Assembly: GCA_016222925.1 (NCBI GenBank)
Contig: JACRQB010000050.1
Location: forward strand, 1-14,632
Length of the DNA: 14,632 bases
Direction of reading: 5' to 3'
Origin: Nitrospirota bacterium
GTDB lineage: Bacteria > Nitrospirota > Nitrospiria > Nitrospirales > Nitrospiraceae
Shown: positions 1 through 7,121 of the stretch, in pieces
Numbering within the stretch: position 1 is the stretch's first letter
Layout of the letters: every line of letters starts with the position of its first letter
Notes under the pieces: generated by a model
Database searches by the model: none
Seen by the model: only the letters and a program-made list of their open reading frames with translations
What the model was told of the DNA's origin: nothing
Position numbers and translations under genes: made by a program

Positions 1-14
1 ACTCCAATCTCATG

Positions 15-20
15 TATAAT
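15..20 (+). promoter_or_regulatory. Candidate -10 box of the first gene
   Basis: A perfect TATAAT lies 29 bases before the start codon at 50, leaving room for a short leader that contains the AGGAG ribosome binding site at 41-45. The -35 element would fall at or beyond the window edge and cannot be judged. Confidence 0.45.
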
Positions 21-49
21 TACGGCTCATCCAAAGAAGAAGGAGTACT

Positions 50-418
50 ATGCTTCCATCGTTACAAAGGGCCGTCACCAGCTTCTACAATTTGATTTAC
101 GAAGCCCAGGCGTTTGCTACCGCAATGGCACGAATCGATACCGCGGAGCAGGAGCATTACGCCGGACGTATTGAAGGCCTCAATTGGGTCCTCGACCGGT
201 GTCAGGAACTAGAGGATATGGACACCAACCTGACGCCAACGTCCCTCCAGCGTATTCTGGGGGAAGTCAAATCAGATTTGGAACATGAGCTATCCGTCCA
301 GCGAAGAGAAAAAGGACGGCGAGCCGATGGACGGGAGGAAGCCCTCAATTTCGTTGCAGATTATCTTTCAAGCCTTATCACAGCAACCGAAATCGAGTCT
401 GCTAAAACCACCGTCTAA
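50..418 (+). CDS. Small helical protein of unknown function (122 aa)
   Basis: I do not recognise this protein. It starts at an ATG 4 bases after an AGGAG ribosome binding site, and a consensus -10 box lies upstream, so expression looks genuine. The sequence is predicted mostly alpha-helical and hydrophilic, with no signal peptide or membrane segment, and charged stretches at about residues 25-60 and 68-95 (RREKGRR near residue 85). It is probably a cytosolic helical or coiled-coil protein. It stands alone, and a strong hairpin begins 21 bases after its stop, suggesting a monocistronic unit. Nothing in the context gives a function. Confidence 0.75.
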   Translation: MLPSLQRAVTSFYNLIYEAQAFATAMARIDTAEQEHYAGRIEGLNWVLDRCQELEDMDTNLTPTSLQRILGEVKSDLEHELSVQRREKGRRADGREEALNFVADYLSSLITATEIESAKTTV

Positions 419-439
419 TAGGGTCTCCTCTAGCAACAA

Positions 440-482
440 GGGCCGTGCCTCTCCTCGCGCAGGAGAGGCACGGCCCCCTTCT
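440..482 (+). terminator. Perfect 16-bp hairpin downstream of the first gene
   Basis: Positions 440-455 (GGGCCGTGCCTCTCCT) pair without mismatch with 461-476 around a 5-base CGCGC loop. The tract that follows is CCTTCT, not a proper T run. This is most likely the transcription terminator or mRNA 3'-end stabiliser of the gene at 50-418. The weak T tract leaves intrinsic termination unproven. Confidence 0.7.
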
Positions 483-753
483 CCAGCCAATCTCCCGGCG
501 TCAGAAGAGTTACTCACCATCCACCAGATCGCTGTATTGTCCCGTGAGGCAGGACCACGCTAGCCTCCCAGTTTCTGCTGACCCGGAGCACACTCATTCA
601 GTCTAACTTCCACTCGCAGGTGCGAGCGCACGTCCTCAAGCGATAACTCTCCAAGCCCCAACCCTTGAGGTATCGATTGCATCAGCCGAGAGTGGCTTTC
701 AGTAGCTAGGCAGGCAGATCGTCAGTATGATCCAGGTGGAAAATGAGTAACCC
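483..753. other. Non-coding stretch without recognised gene
   Basis: No convincing coding sequence, RNA gene or mobile element is seen between the hairpin after the first gene and the promoter of the zinc-ribbon gene. The only structure noticed is the palindrome CTCGCA-GG-TGCGAG at 613-626, which could be a protein binding site but has no nearby promoter to support this. Confidence 0.4.
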
Positions 754-783
754 TTGACCAAGACTTCCCATTCTCACTAAGAT
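754..783 (+). promoter_or_regulatory. Candidate promoter of the zinc-ribbon gene
   Basis: TTGACC (754-759) and TAAGAT (778-783) are separated by 18 bases. The start codon at 790 follows the -10 box by only 6 bases, so the expected transcription start coincides with the ATG and the mRNA would be leaderless. No convincing Shine-Dalgarno sequence lies between -10 and ATG, which agrees with that reading. Confidence 0.4.
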
Positions 784-789
784 AAAGTC

Positions 790-1077
790 ATGTTTCCACC
801 TTCTCGCAAACCAGGCAGCCAATGGATTCCTGGTCCTCATCTGACCCCCAGAAGCAGGCCACGCCCCTCTGCAGACACTCCACAAGAGCAATTTGGCTCA
901 CTCAATGCTTCTCTTCTGTTCTGCCCTCGGTGCCGTGTAGCCACTCCGACAAGAGAACGACTCCTCCTCGTTCTCCCAACCGGCAATCTGTATGAGTATC
1001 TCTGCAGCCACTGTGGAACCTCTACGGGGTCGAAGACAGACAATCCCGCCAAGGCCCCTCAGATCGTCGCTCCCTAG
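790..1077 (+). CDS. Small CxxC...CxxC zinc-ribbon protein (95 aa)
   Basis: Two Cys pairs, C45-P-R-C48 and C72-S-H-C75, are 23 residues apart, the layout of a zinc ribbon that binds one metal ion. The intervening segment (RERLLLVLPTGNLYEYLC) looks like a folded beta-hairpin core. The first 40 residues are Pro/Arg-rich and probably disordered. There is no signal peptide, so it is likely cytosolic, and its partner is unknown. The start is the only in-frame ATG before the domain. It has no good Shine-Dalgarno but lies directly after a plausible promoter. The zinc-ribbon reading rests on Cys spacing. The exact start is less certain. Confidence 0.6.
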   Translation: MFPPSRKPGSQWIPGPHLTPRSRPRPSADTPQEQFGSLNASLLFCPRCRVATPTRERLLLVLPTGNLYEYLCSHCGTSTGSKTDNPAKAPQIVAP

Positions 1078-1323
1078 CCCCTTCACACATCAAGGGTTGC
1101 AGAATCTCGTCCAGCCTACTCGTATGGGCAACGAAGATCGTGATCTGAAATCCAACACACCTCTCGCTTTTGACCGCACAAAAAATCTAAGCGCCTGAAG
1201 GTGGAGAGCCAAAAAACGGTATGTCTGGGGACCTACAGATGAGATGGAACGGCGGTCAAAGACAGCAATCCTGACCCAATATCCCAATACGACAAAGAGA
1301 GAGAAATACCTGAAGCGCCTGAG

Positions 1324-1584
1324 TCAATCAATCTGGTCGAGTGGAATGCCTTCCTCGATCAGCATCACCGGAATGTGATCACGGATGGGGTAGAGAATCT
1401 TCCGATCGGAGCGAATCAAACCACCGTCAAGCTCGCCAGACACAGGGCGCTTCCCTGCATTCTTCAATTCGCCACGGGCAACTGTAGCATTGAGCTTTTG
1501 AATGAGCGATTCTTCGGCCAAACTCACTGTTTGTTTCGTTTCCGGGCAACAGAGGATTGCCAAGAGTTCTTTATCAATACTCAT
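1324..1584 (-). CDS. Trm112 / UPF0434-like protein (86 aa)
   Basis: The protein shows the hallmarks of the Trm112/YcaR family: an N-terminal ELLAILCCPE segment (residues 6-15) and a C-terminal LDGGLIRSDRKILYPIRDHIPVML block (52-75). Eukaryotic Trm112 is a zinc-containing activator of methyltransferases. The role of bacterial members is less clear. Only the first metal-type Cys pair (C12, C13) remains, with no second CxxC, so zinc binding is doubtful, as in other long bacterial forms of about 90 residues. I chose ATG at 1584: the ribosome binding site GGGAGG ends 9 bases upstream, whereas the upstream in-frame TTG touches it. The gene converges with the zinc-ribbon gene and diverges from the DUF502 gene. 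Confidence 0.88.
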   Translation of the reverse strand: MSIDKELLAILCCPETKQTVSLAEESLIQKLNATVARGELKNAGKRPVSGELDGGLIRSDRKILYPIRDHIPVMLIEEGIPLDQID

Positions 1585-1616
1585 GACCGTCAACCTCCCG
1601 CTGTGTGATGCCCGGT

Positions 1617-1645
1617 AGAATAATCGATAGCCACATCAAGCGCAA
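1617..1645 (-). promoter_or_regulatory. Candidate promoter of the Trm112-like gene
   Basis: Read on the minus strand, TTGCGC (1640-1645) and TATTCT (1617-1622) are 17 bases apart. The predicted start, near 1610, leaves about 25 bases of leader containing the GGGAGG ribosome binding site. The hexamers are only moderate matches. Confidence 0.35.
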
Positions 1646-1718
1646 GCTGCCAGAAGGAACTCCTCATCCTCTGCCATATCTGCTACACTGAGCGGGCCTT
1701 CCGCGAGGATATGTCGTG

Positions 1719-2327
1719 ATGATCAAAGCCTTCTCAAAGACATGCATGGCTGGCCTCATCGTGCTGGTCCCAGCCTGGGCAACGTTCTTGATTCTCAGGA
1801 CGCTCTTTACGACACTCGATGGCTTGGTCGGACGATACATATCGGATCCTCTTCCCGGCCTCGGACTGCTCCTCTTGATCATCCTTTTCATTGTTGTCGG
1901 CCTGATCGCTGATCATGTCATCGGGCAAGGCTTGCTGGCACGGCTTGAACAACGCATTGAAAAGATCCCTCTGGTACAGAGCATCTATTTGACATTAAAG
2001 GGAATGACCGACGTACTAAATTTTCGCTCTCGCTTCGGGCGCAGCAAAGTGGTCGCCTTTCCGTTTCCGCGCGACGGCTGTTGGGCGTTGGGATTTGTGA
2101 TGGGGACGGCGCCTCCATCCGTTCAAGTCGAGCCTGCCCACACCCTCTTCATGGTTTTCGTCCCCACCGCGATTCATCCCTTTACCGGCTTCCTGGCCTT
2201 CATTCCGGAACATGCGCTGCGGGCAATCAATCTTCCTGTGGAAGACGCGATGAAAATGGAGTTTTCCGCTGGGTTCTATAGACCACCAAACGGCTGGCTT
2301 GATGCATCACCATCGCGCCTCACCTGA
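1719..2327 (+). CDS. DUF502 family inner-membrane protein
   Basis: Two hydrophobic segments (about residues 8-29 and 47-67) are followed by a soluble domain containing the family signature IPLVQSIYLTLKG (83-95) and a VVAFPFPRDGCWALGFVMG block (111-129). This matches DUF502 integral membrane proteins, whose bacterial function is not established. Length (202 aa) is normal. A GTG at 1716 is an alternative start. Both use the GAGG at 1705-1708 as ribosome binding site. The stop lies 3 bases before the GNAT start, so the two genes are probably co-transcribed. A weak extended -10 (TGCTACACT, 1681-1689) lies upstream. Confidence 0.88.
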   Translation: MIKAFSKTCMAGLIVLVPAWATFLILRTLFTTLDGLVGRYISDPLPGLGLLLLIILFIVVGLIADHVIGQGLLARLEQRIEKIPLVQSIYLTLKGMTDVLNFRSRFGRSKVVAFPFPRDGCWALGFVMGTAPPSVQVEPAHTLFMVFVPTAIHPFTGFLAFIPEHALRAINLPVEDAMKMEFSAGFYRPPNGWLDASPSRLT

Positions 2328-2330
2328 TCT

Positions 2331-2831
2331 ATGGCGCGTGAGAGCATCCAGATCAGACCGGCGACCAGGGACGATGCGGACACCATCGTCGAGTTCAATA
2401 GGGCCATGGCACTCGAAACAGAGAATCGGCAGCTCGATCTGCCAACATTGCGCCAGGGCATTCGCGCATTCTTAGAAAACTCCGGCTATGGATCGTATAT
2501 CGTGGCTGAACTTTCAGAAGACAAGAGCCGCAAGCCGGTCGGCCAACTCATGATAACGTACGAATGGAGCGACTGGCGAAACGGGGTCTTTTGGTGGATC
2601 CAGAGCGTCTATGTCGCTCCGGAGCGGCGTGGCAGGGGGGTGTTTCGAGCTATGTACGATCATATCCTGGCGAAGGCGAAAGCCGATCCAAAAGTCTGCG
2701 GGATTAGGTTGTACGTGGAACAGGAGAACCGAAGTGCTCAATCTGTGTACCAGCGTGTAGGACTCAGGCCGTCAGTCTATACAGTATTCGAACAAGATTT
2801 TGTCTTGGGGCATGAGCCCGTCGAAAAATAG
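2331..2831 (+). CDS. GNAT family N-acetyltransferase
   Basis: This is a 166-aa GCN5-related acetyltransferase, transferring an acetyl group from acetyl-CoA to an amine of unknown identity. It opens with the typical IRPATRDDADTIVEF strand-helix (residues 8-22). Motif A is seen at 91-111, with the pyrophosphate-binding R100-G-R-G103 loop, and motif B at 127-145 (LYVEQENRSAQSVYQRVGL). It follows the DUF502 gene by 3 bases and precedes the lipoprotein genes by 13, so it is probably part of the same transcript. No Shine-Dalgarno is obvious before its ATG, so it may depend on translational coupling. The family is clear but the substrate cannot be read from sequence. Confidence 0.92.
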   Translation: MARESIQIRPATRDDADTIVEFNRAMALETENRQLDLPTLRQGIRAFLENSGYGSYIVAELSEDKSRKPVGQLMITYEWSDWRNGVFWWIQSVYVAPERRGRGVFRAMYDHILAKAKADPKVCGIRLYVEQENRSAQSVYQRVGLRPSVYTVFEQDFVLGHEPVEK

Positions 2832-2844
2832 ACAAGGAGTTCCC

Positions 2845-3231
2845 ATGAAAGTCGCTCACTATTTCCTTGGTTTCGTTATAGCTGGGTTATTGCTTCAAGG
2901 TTGTGCCTTCAGTCGAGGGACGCTCGGCGACGACGTTAAAACTGAGGTCGTCACAGCCATTCAGAAAGGGACGACCACGAAAACGGAAGTAGTCAACTTG
3001 CTGGGCGCACCAGATCGGCTGCTACAACTTAACGGACGGGATGTTTTTCACTATTATCGATATGATGCCAAGGCAGGAAGCCTGCTCCTAATCCTCCTCA
3101 ACTTCACGCGTCTTTCAGTGAAGAGTGATGACGTCTTTATCATCTTGAATCGTGAAGGGATCGTCGAAGAGGTCATCTCATCGAAACGCACAGATAACTT
3201 GGGCTTTCGATTTTGGCCATTCGGGGAGTGA
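2845..3231 (+). CDS. BamE/SmpA-like lipoprotein 1
   Basis: This 128-aa protein begins with a lipoprotein signal ending L-Q-G-C20, predicting export and lipid attachment at C20. The mature part has the BamE/OmlA-like motif: an IQKGTTTKTEVVNLLGAPD helix-loop (about residues 36-55) followed by a YYRYD strand. BamE itself belongs to the outer-membrane beta-barrel assembly complex. Similar domains occur in many unrelated small lipoproteins, so function is not assigned. I chose ATG 2845 because AAGGAG (2834-2839) precedes it and the signal peptide starts there. A longer reading from 2800 would bury the signal. The next gene is a paralogue. Confidence 0.85.
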   Translation: MKVAHYFLGFVIAGLLLQGCAFSRGTLGDDVKTEVVTAIQKGTTTKTEVVNLLGAPDRLLQLNGRDVFHYYRYDAKAGSLLLILLNFTRLSVKSDDVFIILNREGIVEEVISSKRTDNLGFRFWPFGE

Positions 3232-3232
3232 T

Positions 3233-3658
3233 ATGAAGGATGTGAGGAAAAAGACCATTCCCTTACTGGTGGCGGTCATGGTGTGTCTGCCATTCATGGG
3301 GTGTAATGTGGCTCGCGTGACCCTCAACACCACCCTTACTCCAGAGAGCGTCGCATTTATCGTTCCGGGAAAGACGACGTTGAGCGACGTTGTTACCAAG
3401 CTCGGCGCGCCGGATACCATCACAGATGCTGACTCAGGGGTTGTTGCAACATACCGATTCCTCGACATGAAATACTCGCGTGTCAATTTGGGATGGTTAG
3501 CGAAACCCTGGACACCCGTGGATCCAGATTTAATCTTTTCACGGACTGGACTCGGTGTCGATGAGTTCCAAGTGTTCTGTAACCCTAACTGGGTTGTAGT
3601 ACAGCAAGGTTTTCAACGTAGTGTCACCAGACCTCCGTTTCATCCCTATCCGTTTTAA
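3233..3658 (+). CDS. BamE/SmpA-like lipoprotein 2
   Basis: This 141-aa paralogue of the preceding protein shares the core pattern: PGKTTLSDVVTKLGAPD here against KGTTTKTEVVNLLGAPD there, followed by a Tyr-rich strand (YRFLDMKYS). It has a basic N terminus, a hydrophobic segment and a Cys at 24 within FMGC, an imperfect lipobox with Phe at -3, so lipidation is likely but less certain. The start ATG lies 1 base after the upstream stop, and the ribosome binding site GGGGAG is inside the end of that gene, indicating translational coupling. The tandem pair most simply arose by gene duplication. No partner is evident nearby. Confidence 0.82.
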   Translation: MKDVRKKTIPLLVAVMVCLPFMGCNVARVTLNTTLTPESVAFIVPGKTTLSDVVTKLGAPDTITDADSGVVATYRFLDMKYSRVNLGWLAKPWTPVDPDLIFSRTGLGVDEFQVFCNPNWVVVQQGFQRSVTRPPFHPYPF

Positions 3659-3687
3659 CCACACAGAATCCCCCACTCCACAATGAA

Positions 3688-3717
3688 TTGCCGCTGTTCT
3701 CATCCGGCGGCTATAAT
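3688..3717 (+). promoter_or_regulatory. Promoter of the LOG-nuclease-peptidase operon
   Basis: TTGCCG (3688-3693) and a perfect TATAAT (3712-3717) are separated by 18 bases. The LOG start codon at 3726 is only 8 bases after the -10 box, so the transcript should begin at or within a base or two of the ATG. This is one of three such arrangements in the window. Confidence 0.6.
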
Positions 3718-3725
3718 GACGAGCC

Positions 3726-4580
3726 ATGGATCAGAAAACCACGGACCATCCACCGCACCTCGACAGTGACCACGCATCCTCATCCTATATCCCAGCCGAT
3801 AAAGACACCGAGTTTCTCCAGCGGGATGAGCTTCGGCCCATTCGCATCGGCCTTGAACTGCTGAAACCAGAACTCATCCAAAAGGAAGAACAGATCGAAT
3901 CCACCATCGTCGTCTTCGGCAGTGCAAGGTTGCAGGAGCCAACTGCTGCGAGGCAGGCTCTGAAGAAGGCGGAGGAAGAAGCATCTCGGGCGCCGAACGA
4001 CCTTGGTTGCCAACGCAATGTCGCGATTGCCAAACGACAGCTGGATTTGGCCAAGTATTATGATATTGCGCGAGACTTCAGCCGCTTCGTGTCGTCGACT
4101 TGCCAGATCGATGGTCATTGCGACTATGTGATCGTGACCGGCGGAGGCCCCGGCATCATGGAGGCAGCCAATCGTGGCGCGGCGGATGTGAACGCTAAAT
4201 CCATCGGACTCAACATTACCCTGCCGCACGAACAGCACCCGAACCCCTACATCACGCCAAGGCTGAGTTTTCAGTTCCGCTATTTCGCCATCAGAAAAAT
4301 GCACTTCCTCATCCGGGCCAAGGCACTCGTCGCGTTTCCCGGAGGATTCGGGACGCTCGACGAATTGTTCGAAACGCTCACCTTGCTTCAGACCGGGAAA
4401 ACCCAGAGCGTCATCGTCGTGTTGGTCGGACGGGACTTCTGGGAGCGGCTCATCAACTGGCAATTCCTGGTCGATTGCGGATTTGTTGCACAGGCAGATC
4501 TGGGACTGTTTCACTACGCAGAAACGGCCCAGGAAGCCTGGGACCTCATCTCACGCCACAATGGAGTACCTACGATATGA
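3726..4580 (+). CDS. LOG family nucleotide 5'-monophosphate phosphoribohydrolase
   Basis: This 284-aa Rossmann-fold protein carries both LOG signatures: GGGPGIMEAANRGA (residues 139-152) and PGGFGTLDELFE (205-216), which bind the nucleotide phosphate and supply the catalytic Arg/Glu region. Characterised members hydrolyse the N-glycosidic bond of nucleoside 5'-monophosphates, releasing ribose 5-phosphate. Plant-type LOGs release cytokinins, whereas bacterial ones act on AMP-like substrates. The enzyme is cytosolic. An extension of about 55 residues and a Glu/Ala-rich insert (about 78-105) precede the second part of the fold, making it longer than minimal LOGs (about 190 aa). Its stop overlaps the next start (ATGA). 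No Shine-Dalgarno is present. Confidence 0.93.
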   Translation: MDQKTTDHPPHLDSDHASSSYIPADKDTEFLQRDELRPIRIGLELLKPELIQKEEQIESTIVVFGSARLQEPTAARQALKKAEEEASRAPNDLGCQRNVAIAKRQLDLAKYYDIARDFSRFVSSTCQIDGHCDYVIVTGGGPGIMEAANRGAADVNAKSIGLNITLPHEQHPNPYITPRLSFQFRYFAIRKMHFLIRAKALVAFPGGFGTLDELFETLTLLQTGKTQSVIVVLVGRDFWERLINWQFLVDCGFVAQADLGLFHYAETAQEAWDLISRHNGVPTI

Positions 4581-5974
4581 AACTCTCATTCCATGGCGCT
4601 GCCCGTTCAGTCACCGGAAGCAGACACCTGGTGGAAGTGCCGGGCTTTCGAATGTTGTTGGATTGCGGAATGTTTCAGGGGCGACGAGAAGAGGCGGTAC
4701 GAAAAAACCGAGAACTGGGATTCGACCCAAAATCACTCAGTGCCGTCCTGCTGTCACACGCGCATATCGACCATTCGGGCGCGCTGCCGGTGTTGCCCCG
4801 ACAGGGCTTCTCCGGGAAAGTCTACCTTACCCGAGCCTCAGCCGATCTCGCGGGCATCATGCTCGAAGATTCCGCCCGCGTGCAAGAAAACGACTGCCGG
4901 TATGTGAATAAACAAGAGAAGCGGCGCGGGAGAACATGTATTCAGCCGTTGTACAACGGCGACGACGTCAGGAAGATTGTTAGGAAGTTTGAAGGCTCGC
5001 GATACGGCGACCAGCTGAAAATCGCCCCGCGCGTGGTGGCCTCGTTTCATGATGCCGGTCATATCCTGGGATCGGCAGCCGTCCGCATCAAATATACGGC
5101 GCGGGGCAATAGCACCACCGTCTTGTTTAGTGGCGATCTAGGGCGGTCTCACATGCCGATCCTGCGTGATCCGGAGCTGCCGCCCGCCTGCGATATTCTC
5201 ATTCTGGAATCCACCTACGGCGACCGCTTGCACGAACAGGTCGGCGAGGAGATGAAAAAGAAAGCGCAGGACCTGATCGCCCACGCACGGCAACACAAGA
5301 GCAAGATCATCGTGCCGGCTTTCGCGGTAGGCCGCACCCAAGAGCTCGTGATGCGAATTAAGGAGCTGGTGGGTGAGGGGCGAGTTGAGCCCATTCCAAT
5401 TTATATTGATTCACCACTGGCCGACAAGGCGACGGGTGTGTTCCGGCGCCACCCGGAATGTTATGACGAGGAGACGTTGAAGACCTTTTCTTCGGATGGC
5501 GACGTCTTCGCCTCGCGCTACATCCACTTTGTATCGTCGGCCGAGGACAGCAAGCGGCTCAATGCTATGCGGGGCCCCTGTGTTATCATCTCTTCGTCGG
5601 GGATGTGCGAGGGCGGCCGGGTCATTCACCATCTGAAACATGCCATTCAGGATGAAGCGAACGTGATCGTGTTCGTCGGCTTTCAAGCCGAACACACCCT
5701 TGGGCGCAAACTCGTCGAGGGCTGGGATGTCGTACCGATCTTTGGGGTGCCGACGAAGCGACGCGCTCAGATCGTCAAGTTCAACGGCCTGTCGGCCCAT
5801 GCCGACCGCAATGATCTGTTGGCCTATGTGCGAGCGATCACCCCACGACCCAGCACCGTCTTCATCGTGCACGGGGAGGAAAAACAAGCACTCTCATTGG
5901 GTGCTGCGATCCAGGCGGAACATCCAAAGATCGATGTGCGGATTCCGCATCAGGGCAGCACGCATGAGGTCTAG
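4577..5974 (+). CDS. Metallo-beta-lactamase/beta-CASP RNase-type nuclease
   Basis: This 465-aa cytosolic enzyme has the complete two-zinc metallo-beta-lactamase site: HAHIDH (residues 61-66), HDAGHILGS with H162, and SGDLGR with D187. These are followed by beta-CASP features: ESTYGD (211-216), the GFQAEHTLGRKL block (368-379) and the terminal SAHAD motif with H408. This is the architecture of CPSF73-like bacterial RNases such as TTHA0252, which cleave RNA. The RNA-specificity domain occupies the C-terminal part. ATG 4577 overlaps the LOG stop by four bases and has GGAG at 4563-4566. A start at 4475 would lie inside the LOG gene and add a non-homologous leader. RNA as substrate is inferred from the family. 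Confidence 0.93.
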   Translation: MKLSFHGAARSVTGSRHLVEVPGFRMLLDCGMFQGRREEAVRKNRELGFDPKSLSAVLLSHAHIDHSGALPVLPRQGFSGKVYLTRASADLAGIMLEDSARVQENDCRYVNKQEKRRGRTCIQPLYNGDDVRKIVRKFEGSRYGDQLKIAPRVVASFHDAGHILGSAAVRIKYTARGNSTTVLFSGDLGRSHMPILRDPELPPACDILILESTYGDRLHEQVGEEMKKKAQDLIAHARQHKSKIIVPAFAVGRTQELVMRIKELVGEGRVEPIPIYIDSPLADKATGVFRRHPECYDEETLKTFSSDGDVFASRYIHFVSSAEDSKRLNAMRGPCVIISSSGMCEGGRVIHHLKHAIQDEANVIVFVGFQAEHTLGRKLVEGWDVVPIFGVPTKRRAQIVKFNGLSAHADRNDLLAYVRAITPRPSTVFIVHGEEKQALSLGAAIQAEHPKIDVRIPHQGSTHEV

Positions 5975-7025
5975 CTCCCGGCACGCAGGATGGGCGGTGC
6001 TGTTGTCCTGCATCGCCCTGCTACTGACCGGGTGTCTCTCCACCGCGGCAGCAGAACCCAGCCAGGAGCGCCAGCGAATCCGCGACCTCGGCGTGGTCAT
6101 TGGCAATTATCCAACCGGTTCGCTCAATGCCATTACCGACGTGGCCGGCGTGAAAGTCGGTCACACGACCCTCATCCAAGGTGACGGGCAGCTCAAGCCA
6201 GGCCAGGGCCCAGTCCGCACCGGCGTGACGGTCGTGATTCCGCGCGACGATGTGTGGCACAAGAAGATGATCAAACAATATCCGGCGATCGGCATCGAAG
6301 ACGACACGCTCACGCCGGTGGTCGCCGAATGTGACGATGGACGATTGAACGACATTCAAGGCCGCCATGTGTCCGAGCAGGATGTGATGGCCGCGCTCGA
6401 CAGCGCGAGCGGCGATCCCGTCACGGAGGGCACCGTCGGGGCCGGTACCGGGATGGTGTCCTACGGATTCAAGGGCGGCATCGGCACCGCGTCGAGAAAG
6501 CTATCCGAGAAAGATGGCGGCTACACCATCGGAGTTCTCGTCAATGCGAATCACGGCCGTAGGCCAGAACTCGTCATCGCGGGTGTGCCGGTGGGCAAAC
6601 TCTATGAGCCGCCACCACAAATGTCTGATGTCCTCTCGCCTGGCCAGAGCGAAGGCTCCATCATCGTCATCATCGCCACTGATGCGCCACTCGACAGTCG
6701 ACAACTCGCACGACTCGCGAAGCGCGCCGCCCTGGGCCTCGCCCGCACCGGCTCCACCGCCCGACACAGCAGCGGCGACTTCATGCTCGCCTTTTCAACC
6801 GCGAACGTCATCCCGCACTATCCCAAAGAGCCCACTTACCAACTGACCCAACTGGCTGACACCCATTTGAATCCACTTATCACCGGCACCGTCGAGGCCA
6901 CGGAAGAGGCCATCCTCAACGCCCTCACCATGGCTACGACGGTTACCGGCCGCGATGGGCATCGGATTGAGGCCATCGATCTAGGCCGCCTCCAAACACT
7001 CCTGTCCGGTTCGCGAAGAAACTGA
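5964..7025 (+). CDS. P1 family (DmpA-like) aminopeptidase lipoprotein with internal block missing
   Basis: P1 peptidases are N-terminal-nucleophile hydrolases that cut themselves before a Ser and then act as L-aminopeptidases or beta-peptidases. Family blocks present are LNAITDVAGVKVGH (residues 54-67), GPVRTGVTV (82-90), VVAECDDGRLNDIQGRHV (119-136), GAGTGMVSYGFKGGIGTASR (159-178), VLVNANHG (191-198), the self-cleavage site G231-S232 in EGSIIVIIATDAPL, and SGD (270-272). A lipoprotein signal ends LTGC24, so it is probably membrane-anchored in the periplasm. At 353 aa it is short: after HKK101 the roughly 50-60 residue family segment with the GNGE-TG and LTNT motifs is absent, without loss of frame. 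The start overlaps the nuclease gene by 11 bases. Confidence 0.88.
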   Translation: MRSSSRHAGWAVLLSCIALLLTGCLSTAAAEPSQERQRIRDLGVVIGNYPTGSLNAITDVAGVKVGHTTLIQGDGQLKPGQGPVRTGVTVVIPRDDVWHKKMIKQYPAIGIEDDTLTPVVAECDDGRLNDIQGRHVSEQDVMAALDSASGDPVTEGTVGAGTGMVSYGFKGGIGTASRKLSEKDGGYTIGVLVNANHGRRPELVIAGVPVGKLYEPPPQMSDVLSPGQSEGSIIVIIATDAPLDSRQLARLAKRAALGLARTGSTARHSSGDFMLAFSTANVIPHYPKEPTYQLTQLADTHLNPLITGTVEATEEAILNALTMATTVTGRDGHRIEAIDLGRLQTLLSGSRRN

Positions 7026-7066
7026 TCAACTAAATTTCTAAGCGTTTCTTGTAAGGTGAACCAAGC

Positions 7067-7096
7067 TTGCAAATATGGCGACTCCCTCGCTATCCT
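7067..7096 (+). promoter_or_regulatory. Candidate promoter of the 75-aa protein gene
   Basis: TTGCAA (7067-7072) and TATCCT (7091-7096) are 18 bases apart in the gap after the peptidase gene. A start near 7103 would give a leader of about 20 bases holding the AGGAGG at 7110-7115. Confidence 0.35.
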
Positions 7097-7121
7097 GCGG
7101 CAGTTAACCAGGAGGAATGGT

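Noticed and set aside
285..563. 92-codon plus-strand open frame overlapping the first gene and its hairpin
   Set aside because: It runs through the hairpin, has no ribosome binding site, and its composition is a shadow of the 50-418 gene followed by non-coding DNA.
1189..1326. Repeated AAGCGCCTGA element at about 1189 and 1314
   Set aside because: Only 10 bases shared, easily due to chance. No array or dyad.
3780..4514. 244-codon minus-strand open frame
   Set aside because: Antisense to the clearly identified LOG gene, with no recognisable domain.
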